A stretch of DNA of 64,000 nt from Pandoraea pnomenusa (GTDB taxonomy: Bacteria > Pseudomonadota > Gammaproteobacteria > Burkholderiales > Burkholderiaceae): the NCBI RefSeq assembly GCF_000767615.3, contig NZ_CP009553.3, forward strand, positions 4,340,001-4,404,000, read 5' to 3'. Positions 9,393 to 17,663 of the stretch are shown here, piece after piece; position 1 is the first letter of the stretch, and each line of letters begins with the position of its first letter. Below the pieces are notes generated by a model. It searched no databases, was not told the DNA's origin, and saw only the letters and a program-made list of their open reading frames with translations. Made by a program: the position numbers and the translations under genes.

Positions 9393-10718
9393 TTACAGCA
9401 GCGGCTGGCGCGAGCGGTCCTGAAGCATCAGGATCGTGATCAACCCCACGGCGGCGCCGAACAGGCCGTAGTAGACCACCGCGAGCTTGTCGCCCGTCCA
9501 TCCGATCAGCAGCGTGGCGATGGCCCCGGCGAAGCCGCCGAAGATCATGACGGCGAAGTTGTAGCCGATGGCCATGGAGGTAGCGCGGACCCGCGAGGGG
9601 AAGAGTTCACACACGAACGCGCAATACGAACCCTGGAAGAGACCCAGCGAGAGCATCAGGCAGCATTGCACGAAGATCAGCATCGGCAGCGTTGGCACGT
9701 GGCTCACGGCGAGGAACAGCGGATACGCGATGATCAGACTGATGAGCGCGGAGGCGGTCATCGGCTTCTTGCGACCTATCGCGTCGGAGATGCGACCTGA
9801 GGCGAACGTGCCGACGATGTAGGCGACGGCGGCGCACAGCGATGCAATCACACTGCTCTTGAAGGGGATGCCCAGCGACTTCGTGGCGTAGCTCGGCATG
9901 TAGTAGTAGAAGATATACGTTCCGATGGTGCCATACACCGTGAGGCCGAACCCGGCGATCACCTGACGCCAGTGCAGAGTGATCGATTCGAAGAACGGGG
10001 AGCGCTTTTCGGCGGGCTTGTGGCGAGCGTCCTTGAATACGGGCGATTCTTCGAGACGCGAGCGCACGTAGAGCCCGACCGGGACAATCAGCAGACCGAT
10101 GACGAACGGAATGCGCCAGCCGTACGCGTCGATCTGCTCGGGCGTGAGTGCCTGGGTAATACCAACGGAGACGATGGCGCCGAGAAGCATGCTGCACGCC
10201 TGCGCGATCATCTGAAAGCTGCCGTAAACGCCGCGACGCTCGACCGGCGCGTGTTCCACGAGGAATGCGGTGGCGCTGCCGACTTCGCCGCCTGCGGAGA
10301 AGCCCTGGAGGAATCGACCGATGAGCATGAGCACCGGCGCGGCCATGCCGATTTGCGCGTAGGTGGGGGCGAACGCGATCACGGCAACGCCGAGGGCCAT
10401 GACGGAGATGGTCACGAGCAGCGCGGCCTTCCGGCCGTGCCTGTCGGCGTAGGCGCCCAGGACGATGCCGCCCAGCGGACGCGTCAGGAAGCCGACACCG
10501 AAGGTCGTCCACGCGGCGAGCAGTGCGGCCGTCGGGTTATCGCTGGGGAAGAACTGGCGGGCGATATTGGCGGCAAAGAACGTGAAGACGGTGAAATCGA
10601 ACCATTCGAGCGCATTGCCGATGGTCGACACGGCGATGACGCCGACATCGATGCGCTTTCCCGATCGCTCGGGGATCGCGGGGTTTGCGGCGCTGTCGCG
10701 CCCGACCGAAACTTCCAT
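9393..10718 (-). CDS. MFS transporter, metabolite:H+ symporter (MHS) type
   Basis: The 441-aa inner-membrane protein has about 12 hydrophobic segments and the MFS loop motif (GAYADRHGRKAALL, about residues 85-98). The start region NALEWFDFTVFTFFAANIA is typical of the MHS subfamily, which takes up organic acids, betaines and similar small solutes with protons. ATG 10718 has GAGGAG at ideal spacing. It is the first gene of an operon with the M20 amidohydrolase and DUF2817 peptidase and is probably the importer for their substrate. It is likely controlled by the divergent LysR-type regulator at 11060. Confidence 0.88.
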   Translation of the reverse strand: MEVSVGRDSAANPAIPERSGKRIDVGVIAVSTIGNALEWFDFTVFTFFAANIARQFFPSDNPTAALLAAWTTFGVGFLTRPLGGIVLGAYADRHGRKAALLVTISVMALGVAVIAFAPTYAQIGMAAPVLMLIGRFLQGFSAGGEVGSATAFLVEHAPVERRGVYGSFQMIAQACSMLLGAIVSVGITQALTPEQIDAYGWRIPFVIGLLIVPVGLYVRSRLEESPVFKDARHKPAEKRSPFFESITLHWRQVIAGFGLTVYGTIGTYIFYYYMPSYATKSLGIPFKSSVIASLCAAVAYIVGTFASGRISDAIGRKKPMTASALISLIIAYPLFLAVSHVPTLPMLIFVQCCLMLSLGLFQGSYCAFVCELFPSRVRATSMAIGYNFAVMIFGGFAGAIATLLIGWTGDKLAVVYYGLFGAAVGLITILMLQDRSRQPLL

Positions 10719-11059
10719 GGGGATACTCCTCTTCTGTGAAGTACTTTGGGTGTTCGTGGCAAGCCGACCGCACTCGCTTCGCCCCATTCTGCTTGTGCCA
10801 AAAAACCAATAAAAGCTAGAATTTGTGATCCGTCATCGCAATTTTTCTGATGAATCGAGGACGAGAATTCGGGATGAATACGAGGCGGAGCGGGGCCATG
10901 TGGGGGCCGATAGCCGATGGCGAGTCGACGGTGGGCGCGCGGTGAGTGCCTGGCGTGTCTTTCGGCGAGGGAGCTGCCTTTGCGATGCGCGTGGACGGCG
11001 CGGCGGAGGCGGGCGTCGGCGGTGAATGTCGAGCGATAACGGTGAGCGGTGAGTCATTC
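10719..11059. promoter_or_regulatory. Divergent promoter region with candidate LysR box
   Basis: The 341 bp between the leftward MHS operon and the rightward LysR gene hold no plausible gene. A dyad TCATC-N11-GATGA lies at 10833-10853, matching the T-N11-A architecture of LysR-type operators. It sits about 115 bp upstream of the transporter start, next to an AT-rich stretch (10798-10825) that could hold the operon promoter. Binding by the neighbouring LysR protein is inferred. Confidence 0.5.
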
Positions 11060-11932
11060 ATGAGCAATCTTCGATTTATGAGGACGTTTGCGGCGGTCGC
11101 GAGATATGGATCGTTCGCTTCGGCAGCCGAACATCTGGCGATGACGCAATCGGCGGTAAGTATGCAAATGCGGGCGTTGGAGGAGGAGTTTGATCATCCG
11201 CTGTTCGATCGCGCGGGACGCTCGGTGGCGCTCAACGCCATGGGACGGGTTTTGCTGCCGCATGCAGAGAAGCTGCTTGCGCAGTATCAGACGATGCGCG
11301 CGTTGGCGGCCGGCATCGAATCGACGGCGGGCCCGGTGACGATTGGCGCGGTGGAATCGGCGGTCAGTGCGCTGGCACCGGCCGTGTCGTTGATCAAGCA
11401 GGCACAACCTCGCCTGGAGATCCTGATACAGACGGCGCGCTCGATTGGACTGACGGCCATGCTGGACGCCGGGGAGATTGATTGTGCAGTGCTGGTCGAG
11501 CCATCGGGACGGCGTCCGGCCGGCGTGCGATGGACGCCGTTGTACAGGGAGCCGTTGGTACTGCTGGCCTCGTCGGCATTGAGGACGGTGTCGGTGACGA
11601 AGCTGCTGGAGACGGAACGGTTTCTCCGTTTTGACCGGTCACAGCGCACGGGAGCGCTGATCGATCGCGCGGTGCGACGTCAACATGTGAAAGTCAATGA
11701 CTTTCTGGAGTTGTCGTCAATCGAGGGGATCGTGGCTTTGGTTCGGCAACGCGTCGGCGTGGCCGTCGTTCCGATGCTGCGCAGCGCGACATGGGCAGAG
11801 GAAGATTCGCTACGCGTGATCCCGCTGCCCGGCGTGACGGAGCAACGAAGCATCGGCTTGTTGGAACGCATACGCCACGACAAGAGCGGAATCACCGCGA
11901 CGATCGCGCAACAGGTGATGGCGCAGGGGTGA
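11060..11932 (+). CDS. LysR-family transcriptional regulator
   Basis: The 290-aa protein starts MSNLRFMRTFAAVARYGSF at ATG 11060. The frame is open from 10946, but the family N-terminus begins here. The winged helix-turn-helix (SFASAAEHLAMTQSAVSMQMRALEEEFDHPLFDR, about residues 17-50) is canonical, and residues 90-290 form the periplasmic-binding-protein-like effector domain. It is divergent from the MHS/amidohydrolase/peptidase operon and most likely regulates it in response to the imported compound. Its stop codon lies three bases before the left end of an IS256-family element, so its downstream context was lost to that insertion. Confidence 0.88.
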   Translation: MSNLRFMRTFAAVARYGSFASAAEHLAMTQSAVSMQMRALEEEFDHPLFDRAGRSVALNAMGRVLLPHAEKLLAQYQTMRALAAGIESTAGPVTIGAVESAVSALAPAVSLIKQAQPRLEILIQTARSIGLTAMLDAGEIDCAVLVEPSGRRPAGVRWTPLYREPLVLLASSALRTVSVTKLLETERFLRFDRSQRTGALIDRAVRRQHVKVNDFLELSSIEGIVALVRQRVGVAVVPMLRSATWAEEDSLRVIPLPGVTEQRSIGLLERIRHDKSGITATIAQQVMAQG

Positions 11933-11934
11933 TC

Positions 11935-13278
11935 GGGCCTGTCAGTAATTTCGTGTTCAAGGCATATGATGCTCCCAAGGAGAATGTATGCCTCGCAAAC
12001 CGAAAGCCCCGCTGGCAGAGCTGCCGGCAATTCCCGCCGAGCTGCTTGAGCAGTTCGGCAATGGTGCGATGACGGCCGAAGCCATCAATGCCGCGACCAT
12101 GGCGCTCAAGAAGGCGCTCATCGAACGCGCGCTGGGCGGCGAGATGAACCACCATCTCGGCTACCCGGCCGGCGGGGCCAAACCGGCCAACGTCACCAAT
12201 CAGCGCAACGGCCGAGGTGCCAAGACGGTGCTGACTGAGGACGGCCCGATGCGCATCGAGGTGCCCCGCGACCGTGACGGCAGCTTCGAGCCGCTGCTGA
12301 TTCCCAAGCACGAACGCCGCTTCACGGGCTTCGACGACAAGATTGTCGCCATGTATGCCCGAGGCATGACTGTGCGCGAGATTCAGGGCTTCCTGCTGGA
12401 GCAGTACGGCACCGAGGTCTCACCCGACTTCATCAGTTCCGTGACCGACGAGGTGATGGCCGAGGTCACTGCCTGGCAGGCCCGGGCGCTGGAGCCGATG
12501 TATCCGGTCGTGTTCTTCGACGCGCTGCGGGTCAAGATTCGCGAAGACGCCGTGGTGCGTAACAAGGCTGTCTATCTGGCACTGGGCGTGTTGCCTGACG
12601 GCTCACGCGACATCCTGGGCCTGTGGATCGAGAACACCGAAGGTGCCAAGTTCTGGATGAAAGTGTTCAACGACCTGAAAACGCGTGGGATCAATGACAT
12701 CCTGATCGCCGTGACCGACGGCCTCAAAGGCATGCCTGAAGCCCTGGCCGCCGTGTTTCCGGCAACGACGCTGCAAACCTGCATCGTCCATCTGATCCGC
12801 AACAGCCTCGACTACGCGAGCTGGAAGGATCGCAAGGGTCTGGCTGCCGCGCTCAAACCGATCTACACCGCGCCCAGCGCCGAGGCGGCCCAGGCCGAAT
12901 TGGATGCGTTTGCCCACGGGCCTTGGGGCCAGAAATTCCCAACTGTGAGCACGTCGTGGCGCAATGCCTGGGATCGCGTGATTCCGTTCTTTGCGTTTCC
13001 ACCGGACATCCGCAAGGTTATATACACTACGAACGCCATCGAGAATATCAACTCGCAACTGCGCAAGATCATCAAGACGCGAGGTCACTTCCCGACGGAT
13101 GATGCAGCGACGAAACTCATTTGGCTGGCACTGCGCAATATCACCGCTGATTGGGGGCGTGCAGCCAAAGACTGGAAAGCGGCCATGAACCAATTCGCTA
13201 TCCTCTACGCCGATCGTTTCGTGCGACCGTCCGTGTGATTCCCAACCCGCCTTGAACACGGAATTTCTGACACCCTCC
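11935..13278. mobile_element. IS256-family insertion sequence
   Basis: The element is about 1.34 kb and contains one full-length transposase. The ends carry an imperfect inverted repeat: TGTCAGTAATTTCGTGTTCA at the left (from 11940) and TGTCAGAAATTCCGTGTTCA at the right (read from 13272 leftward), both followed by AGGC. I see no flanking 8-9 bp target duplication, which suggests a rearrangement after insertion. It separates the LysR gene from the orphan CDI toxin/immunity region. Confidence 0.85.
11988..13238 (+). CDS. IS256-family transposase
   Basis: The 416-aa protein has the mutator-type transposase layout. An N-terminal DNA-binding part is followed by DDE residues within VVFFDALRVKIRED, AVTDGLKGMPEALAAVFP and the C-terminal YTTNAIENINSQLRK, with the catalytic Glu in NAIEN. 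Length matches intact family members, so the element could still be active. AAGGAG precedes the ATG at 11988. Confidence 0.95.
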   Translation: MPRKPKAPLAELPAIPAELLEQFGNGAMTAEAINAATMALKKALIERALGGEMNHHLGYPAGGAKPANVTNQRNGRGAKTVLTEDGPMRIEVPRDRDGSFEPLLIPKHERRFTGFDDKIVAMYARGMTVREIQGFLLEQYGTEVSPDFISSVTDEVMAEVTAWQARALEPMYPVVFFDALRVKIREDAVVRNKAVYLALGVLPDGSRDILGLWIENTEGAKFWMKVFNDLKTRGINDILIAVTDGLKGMPEALAAVFPATTLQTCIVHLIRNSLDYASWKDRKGLAAALKPIYTAPSAEAAQAELDAFAHGPWGQKFPTVSTSWRNAWDRVIPFFAFPPDIRKVIYTTNAIENINSQLRKIIKTRGHFPTDDAATKLIWLALRNITADWGRAAKDWKAAMNQFAILYADRFVRPSV

Positions 13279-13318
13279 GCCACCTCCATAGCCGGCTCGA
13301 ATTCCAAATACATTCCCA

Positions 13319-13639
13319 TTAAGTTGCCTTCGGACAAATCACATGCTTGATTTGAAGTTCACCTTCGTTTTCACGAACCAACCATCCGAACTTTTCCAGC
13401 GCGATTATTTGACCACATACAAAGCATCGATCAGGCCAACCATTAGCTCGCCAATTAGCGAGATCTCGAAATTCCGCTCCTTGCGCATGCGCTGTCCACT
13501 CAACCCTTGACATACCTAGCGCTTCGTGTGCTGGCAAAGCTCCGAGAGGATCGGATAGAACATCACTGCAAATGTCGTCTGCCTCCTCATCTGTGATAAC
13601 TCCGTTATAAAGATCCTTCAACAGGTCGATTTTTTTCAT
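13319..13639 (-). CDS. Putative immunity protein of orphan colicin-E3-type module
   Basis: A small 106-aa acidic protein (MKKIDLLKDLYNGVITDEEA...) starts three bases after the stop of the E3-type ribonuclease frame. That is the usual position of a CDI immunity gene. It does not resemble the 84-aa colicin E3 immunity protein and contains a CFVCG...HVICP pair that could bind metal. An inhibitory complex with the upstream toxin tip is inferred from position. Because the toxin is an orphan without its own secretion N-terminus, the gene may now only protect against siblings that deliver it. Confidence 0.65.
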   Translation of the reverse strand: MKKIDLLKDLYNGVITDEEADDICSDVLSDPLGALPAHEALGMSRVEWTAHAQGAEFRDLANWRANGWPDRCFVCGQIIALEKFGWLVRENEGELQIKHVICPKAT

Positions 13640-13642
13640 GAT

Positions 13643-14029
13643 TTAGCGATTATTTAGCTTACGTCCTGGAACGGCTGGCTTATAGATTTCACCACTGACA
13701 GGATCCATCGATCCAATGTGCTCGCCGCGCTTGTTGTACACCTCGATGTCGTTGTGTGTGTAGTCCCATTCAAAGTAGCGTTTGCCATCCGTTTTGACGC
13801 TATTTCCCGCACTTCGAAGCTCCTTCCATACAGGACTTTCGCCCTTATTGGGATTGGATTGACGATCACTTGTCTCGTCTCGGCCACTATCCAGCATGAC
13901 GTTATCGGGAACGTATCCCGGCATGCCCATCCCTGATGCAGACTCCGCTCCTCGCATACCGTTCACCAGCACGGTTCCCGGGTTACTCGTAGGCGGCCTC
14001 CCACCACCAGCCCCCCAACCGCCGTCCAT
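13643..14029 (-). CDS. Orphan CdiA C-terminal toxin, colicin E3-type ribonuclease
   Basis: The frame codes for a toxin tip of about 128 aa. Its last 50 residues (KRYFEWDYTHNDIEVYNKRG, then HIGSMDP..GEIYKP...GRK) match the colicin E3 cytotoxic ribonuclease domain. The catalytic Asp, His and Glu in W-D-x2-H-x3-E spacing are all present, as is a basic C-terminus. That family cuts the 16S rRNA decoding site and stops translation. The preceding pretoxin frame (13963-14997) is out of register by one base, at a run of six Gs (C6 at 14011-14016 on the plus strand). Seven Gs would join the two into one product. No independent ribosome site is evident at the first ATG (14029), so this is a displaced CdiA tip, not a free-standing gene. 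Confidence 0.8.
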   Translation of the reverse strand: MDGGWGAGGGRPPTSNPGTVLVNGMRGAESASGMGMPGYVPDNVMLDSGRDETSDRQSNPNKGESPVWKELRSAGNSVKTDGKRYFEWDYTHNDIEVYNKRGEHIGSMDPVSGEIYKPAVPGRKLNNR

Positions 14030-14997
14030 CCGTTCGCGACGCCTTCAGCAATCAGTTGTTCCGGTGGCTCGGACATCTTCCGCTTGGCGTGGGCATTCAT
14101 CAAATCGACGAATTGATTCCTTGCAACCTCCATCACGGGATTCCCTGGCAAAGCGGGCATTAGCAAGGACAGAAGGATGTTCAGTGTGCTCAGCACCCCG
14201 CCCTTCACCGCATCGGCGGTATGCTCAGGACTTCCGGCGTCGTTATTGATCGCCTGATTCTGCGCCCAGAACGCGCCGGCATTGGGGTCCGCTCCTGCAA
14301 GACCCGCGAACATGCTTCCCGCCAGGCTCGAAAGCGTAGATAGCGCTGCCAGATGCCCTGCGTCAAGCGGCGCCCCCGACGAGTCGATCGCCTTGATAAA
14401 GTCCGGGATGAAGGCGGCACTGACCGCCCCTCCAATCACACCGCCCGCGCACCCGTTTCCGGATGCAGCACTACCGATGCATCCCAACGCCGCATGGGCC
14501 ACAACTGAAATAATGTTCCGGCCGGCACCTTCGCCGAATACTTCACCAACCTTGGCCTCACCGATCTGGAACGCCAATGCCGCGCCGAGATTATTAATCC
14601 CACTCGCCTTCAATGCGTCAAGGAAGCTCCCTCCCTGAATCGTTGACTGCACCCCCGCTTGAATGGCTGATTGCGCCAGTATCGCCACGCCCTGCGAGAG
14701 TAGCTTGTCGGCGGTAGTCGCAACCGCATTGCTTGCCGTTCCCGCCACATAGCTAGGATTGACCCCAGCCAAGCTGCTTAGGCTGTTGCCCGCGCCACCT
14801 ACATCGGCAAAGCCGAGGCCATACTCGTTCGAGTACGTCATGCCGTTGAGCAAGCCCGCCGTAATCGCACTCGACAACCCGCTTGTCATCACCGAGCCGA
14901 AATCGATCGACCCCGTCATCACCAACTGCGAGAACGCCGAGCTCGTCATCGCGGTCATCGCTGCGCTTAGCGCGATGTTGCCAAGACCCGTGACCAT
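13963..14997 (-). pseudogene. Displaced CdiA pretoxin fragment (5' end cut by IS, frameshifted)
   Basis: This frame of 344 codons repeats the end of the live CdiA (GLGNIALSAAMTAMTSSAFS onward). It is nearly identical to that protein for about 145 residues and then diverges, up to the shared GADPNAG.FWAQN.A.NN motif. It begins exactly at the terminal repeat of the IS3 element (14997), so the upstream part of the parental cdiA is missing. A one-base deficit in a G-run near 14011-14016 shifts it out of frame with the E3-type tip. It is a remnant of a cdiA tip acquired or displaced by recombination. The toxin may be recoverable by recombination with the intact cdiA at 24.6-25.05 kb. Confidence 0.85.
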
Positions 14998-15055
14998 GCC
15001 TCGATTTCGCGTACAGCAGGAATTTTGTTAGTTTCCTGTTTGTACGGAGGATTGC

Positions 15056-15382
15056 ATGTCAGAGAAGTCAGTGCCGAAAAGGCAATACACGAACGAGTTC
15101 AAGGTTGAGGCCATCAGGCTTGCCGAAACAGTCGGGCAGCATGAAGCGGCGCGCAGGCTCGGGGTGCCAGTGGCAACGTTAGGGAACTGGAGTCGGCGTA
15201 GCCGCAGTTTCGAAGGCGGTATCGAGACGAGTGGTCGTGACGTGAGCGCTGCACGTGTTACGCGCCCGATCAGCGAGTTGGAGGCAGAGAACAGCCGGCT
15301 GCGCAAGGAACTCGCCAGCGCAAAACTGGATATTGAAATTCTCTCAAAAGCGACGGCGTACTTCGCGAAGGGGTCGCGGTGA
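15056..15382 (+). CDS. IS3-family transposase OrfA
   Basis: The 108-aa DNA-binding subunit has an N-terminal helix-turn-helix (EFKVEAIRLAETVGQHEAAR) and a leucine-zipper-like tail (ISELEAENSRLRKELASAK). ACGGAGG-like sequence precedes the ATG. Its stop overlaps the orfB start as GTGA, so OrfB is probably made by coupling or frameshifting. Confidence 0.9.
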   Translation: MSEKSVPKRQYTNEFKVEAIRLAETVGQHEAARRLGVPVATLGNWSRRSRSFEGGIETSGRDVSAARVTRPISELEAENSRLRKELASAKLDIEILSKATAYFAKGSR

Positions 15383-16242
15383 AGTACGCCTGGATCGACG
15401 ATCACCGCGACCAGTACAGTATCACCCGTCTATGCCAGATTCTGGGCGTTTCACGCAGCGGATATTGCCAGTGGCGCGTTCGCCCACCCAGCGCGAGGGC
15501 GCAAGCGAACGCGGCCCTGGATGTGGAAGTCGCGGCGATCCACCGCAAGCATCGTGGCACCTATGGCCGCTCCCGCATCGTGCGTCAATTGCGAGCCCAG
15601 GGTCGCACGGCGAGCGAGGAGCGTGTGCGACGTAGCTTGCGACGTCAGGACTTGCGCCCGGTCTACAGGCGTGCCTATCGGGTCACGACGGACTCGGCGC
15701 ACAGCCTGCCCGTAGCGCCGAACCTGCTCGATCGTCGTTTCAACGGATGGCAGCCTGATCGTGCCTGGGTTAGCGACATCACGTTTGTCAGGACCGGCGA
15801 AGGCTGGCTGTATCTCGCAGCGATACTCGATCTGGCGAGCCGACGCGTAGTGGGCTGGTCAATGTCCGAACGCATCGACGCCGAGCTTGTTTGCCAGGCA
15901 CTGCGCAGCGCGTGCTGGCAACGCAAACCGGCGCCAGGACTGCTGTTACATTCCGACAGAGGGGCCCAGTATGCAAGCCGGGCATACCAAAAGCTGGCTG
16001 CCGGATACAAGGCAACGATCTCTATGAGCCGTCGTGCCAATGCGTGGGACAACGCCCCTATGGAAAGCTTCTTTAAGACCCTGAAAGTCGAGAGAATCTA
16101 TGAGGTCCACTACGAAACTCGAGCGCAGGCTCGTTTGGATATCGTCGACTGGATCGAGGGCTATTACAATCGAGAGCGTTTGCACACCTCTATAGGATTT
16201 CTTACCCCTGTCGACTACGAGGCCGCGTTGATCGCAGCATGA
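15379..16242 (+). CDS. IS3-family transposase OrfB (integrase core)
   Basis: The 287-aa protein begins with GTG 15379 overlapping the orfA stop. The integrase-type DDE residues lie in WVSDITFV, LHSDRGAQYAS and NAPMESFFKTLK, and the helical HTH_21 domain is at the N-terminus. All key residues are present, so the element looks competent. Confidence 0.92.
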   Translation: MKYAWIDDHRDQYSITRLCQILGVSRSGYCQWRVRPPSARAQANAALDVEVAAIHRKHRGTYGRSRIVRQLRAQGRTASEERVRRSLRRQDLRPVYRRAYRVTTDSAHSLPVAPNLLDRRFNGWQPDRAWVSDITFVRTGEGWLYLAAILDLASRRVVGWSMSERIDAELVCQALRSACWQRKPAPGLLLHSDRGAQYASRAYQKLAAGYKATISMSRRANAWDNAPMESFFKTLKVERIYEVHYETRAQARLDIVDWIEGYYNRERLHTSIGFLTPVDYEAALIAA

Positions 16243-16351
16243 TCTACTGTACGTGGAAACGAGGCAGGGTCAAGCGACTGCCGCCTCATCCTTCCATCCC
16301 TCGGAGGTCTCGCCGAGATTTGCTTCCAAATTCTCAACTAGCGACAAAGCT

Positions 16352-16984
16352 TCACCTCAATACTTTCCGCAAAAAATCATTGTTCTTCGATGATACGCTC
16401 TGTAGTCCAATACGAATATCAATGCAACTTTTCCGATATTTGACCGACGCTCCCATCGGAAGAGCAAGGAATGCAATGATTTCGGGACGAGCTACCGCGA
16501 TCTCGAAGAGTGAGTAATGCTTACCTCCACTTGGCTCTGGCCCCTCGAACAGCCAGCCCGAATCGGCAGCGGCATCGACAGCCTCTCGATCCATGTAGAA
16601 GCTATCGCTATCGAGGAAATCAGCTGATACGATTCCGGACAGATTCAACGCCGGAAATTCAGGCCCAACATCCAATTGAGCGCAAACCTCTCTCTGAAGC
16701 ATCAGATGACGAATAGTCATGCTCCCACCCTTAACCCAGGTGATCGGTATCGAGTCGAAACTAGGCTCCCATACGTCCAAATCTCCCGACGAATTTTTGC
16801 GCAACATCACTAGCATCCAGCCAATCTGCACTAGTTGCTTGTCGCTGAAAGCTGCTCCGTCGGCGACCTCGTTCTCGAAGTAGGAGAGAATCCACTCGAA
16901 GCCAACGCCCAACTCGGGCGCTACCGCCACACTGATGTTCGGGTGGCCGAATCGCTGGCGCAAGTTTGTACGGTACTCAATCAT
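16352..16984 (-). CDS. Orphan CDI immunity protein, Imm33/DUF2185-like
   Basis: The gene codes for 210 aa from ATG 16984, which has GAAGG upstream. The frame runs back to 17080, but that part is the coding tail of a toxin in another frame. The C-terminal 90 residues (VSADFLDSDSFYMDRE..., DSGWLFEGPE, then RPEIIAFLALPMGASVKYRK) resemble the Imm33/DUF2185 domain of polymorphic-toxin immunity proteins. The toxin remnant directly upstream (stop at 16995) supports this. Codon use is more AT-rich than the core genes, as expected for a horizontally moving module. Confidence 0.6.
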   Translation of the reverse strand: MIEYRTNLRQRFGHPNISVAVAPELGVGFEWILSYFENEVADGAAFSDKQLVQIGWMLVMLRKNSSGDLDVWEPSFDSIPITWVKGGSMTIRHLMLQREVCAQLDVGPEFPALNLSGIVSADFLDSDSFYMDREAVDAAADSGWLFEGPEPSGGKHYSLFEIAVARPEIIAFLALPMGASVKYRKSCIDIRIGLQSVSSKNNDFLRKVLR

Positions 16985-16994
16985 CCTAGTGCCT

Positions 16995-17118
16995 TCATCC
17001 GAGAGATTTGATGCGATCCGTGATGTGCGTACTGATAACTTCGGCTTGACGCGTACCATCCCGAATATAACCGGGCTCAATAGCTCGTCCCCTGTACGTC
17101 ACTCTGGAACGGACCCTA
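16995..17118 (-). pseudogene. C-terminal remnant of an orphan toxin
   Basis: On the minus strand a frame of about 40 codons reads ...RVTYRGRAIEPGYIRDGTRQ..., continues AEVISTHITDRIKSLG and stops with TGA at 16995, ten bases before the Imm33-like gene. An IS-like end lies just upstream and a stop codon prevents extension. The position matches the toxin/immunity order elsewhere in this array. It is too short to be active. Confidence 0.45.
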
Positions 17119-17152
17119 CACTGTCACCGTACTAAACGCGGGGTGCAGGTCA
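17119..17152 (-). repeat. Possible solo IS end
   Basis: Read on the minus strand, the segment begins TGACCTGCACCCCGCG and continues through TTTAGTACGGTGACAG. It resembles terminal repeats of IS3-family (IS407-group) elements, yet no transposase is attached. It lies exactly between an orphan immunity gene (stop at 17165) and the toxin remnant, so it may be a scar of an IS-mediated deletion. Without a database match this stays tentative. Confidence 0.3.
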
Positions 17153-17164
17153 AGCCCCCTCACC

Positions 17165-17584
17165 TCACTCGCACCAACGGACGAAAATCCTCTCTGCAAC
17201 GATTACAGCCCCTGCCCCTCGTGACGGCTTTATTGCTAGGACTTGCAGGCTACCGTTACTAATATCCTTCAAGCATTTCCTCATGGAATCGGGCGTCAAC
17301 TCAATCTCTACATCGGAGAATGAGTTCGACCAGTTCACAAGTTCTTTCAATTCGTCTCCTGAAAAATTTACAAATGTCGAAACACGAATCTCGGAAACCA
17401 CATTTTGCATAACAAAATCAACAATCCTCGCAAATCTAATTTTTTTAATTTCCAAGCGTGCGTGAATTCCAGATGGCATCAATAAGCTGATTCGCATCTC
17501 ATTATCTGACCTCACGATTTCAATCGACGATATTTCTGAATCATGAAATTTCGAAGCATCTTCTGACGCGAACTCGTGGACCAT
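17165..17584 (-). CDS. Orphan CDI immunity protein (FHDS-type), unknown family
   Basis: The gene codes for 139 aa from ATG 17584, which is preceded by GGAGG. An ATG at 17602 is also possible, but its ribosome site would lie inside the IS. The frame extends artificially into the IS at 17609. The N-terminus (MVHEFASEDASKFHDSEI) has the FHDS motif seen in several small immunity-like proteins. The rest alternates beta-strands and helices and is AT-rich. Its toxin has been removed entirely by the IS. Confidence 0.55.
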   Translation of the reverse strand: MVHEFASEDASKFHDSEISSIEIVRSDNEMRISLLMPSGIHARLEIKKIRFARIVDFVMQNVVSEIRVSTFVNFSGDELKELVNWSNSFSDVEIELTPDSMRKCLKDISNGSLQVLAIKPSRGAGAVIVAERIFVRWCE

Positions 17585-17663
17585 TCCGTCCTCCGCCACC
17601 ATTAATGTTGATCCCCTTGGGTTTTCTGTGCCAAATCCAGAGCGAGTTTTTCGGCGTATCGGG

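Larger units (their letters stand above)
14997..16266. mobile_element. IS3-family insertion sequence (intact)
   Basis: The element is 1,270 bp with ends TGCCTCGATTTCGCGTACAG (left) and TGCCTCGTTTCCACGTACAG (right, read inward), an imperfect inverted repeat. It holds overlapping orfA and orfB. The flanks (CCA / GGG) show no 3-bp target duplication. The left end coincides with the truncated pretoxin frame, so this insertion, or a later deletion starting at it, removed the body of the displaced cdiA. Confidence 0.88.

Noticed and set aside
6889..9800. Long plus-strand frames (412 and 404 codons) over the peptidase/amidohydrolase region
   Set aside because: Reverse-strand shadows. The minus-strand frames carry the conserved M14-like, M20 and MFS motifs.
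11926..11940. Loss of the LysR C-terminus by the IS256 insertion
   Set aside because: The protein is 290 aa, a normal length, and its stop codon lies just before the IS end, so the gene appears complete.
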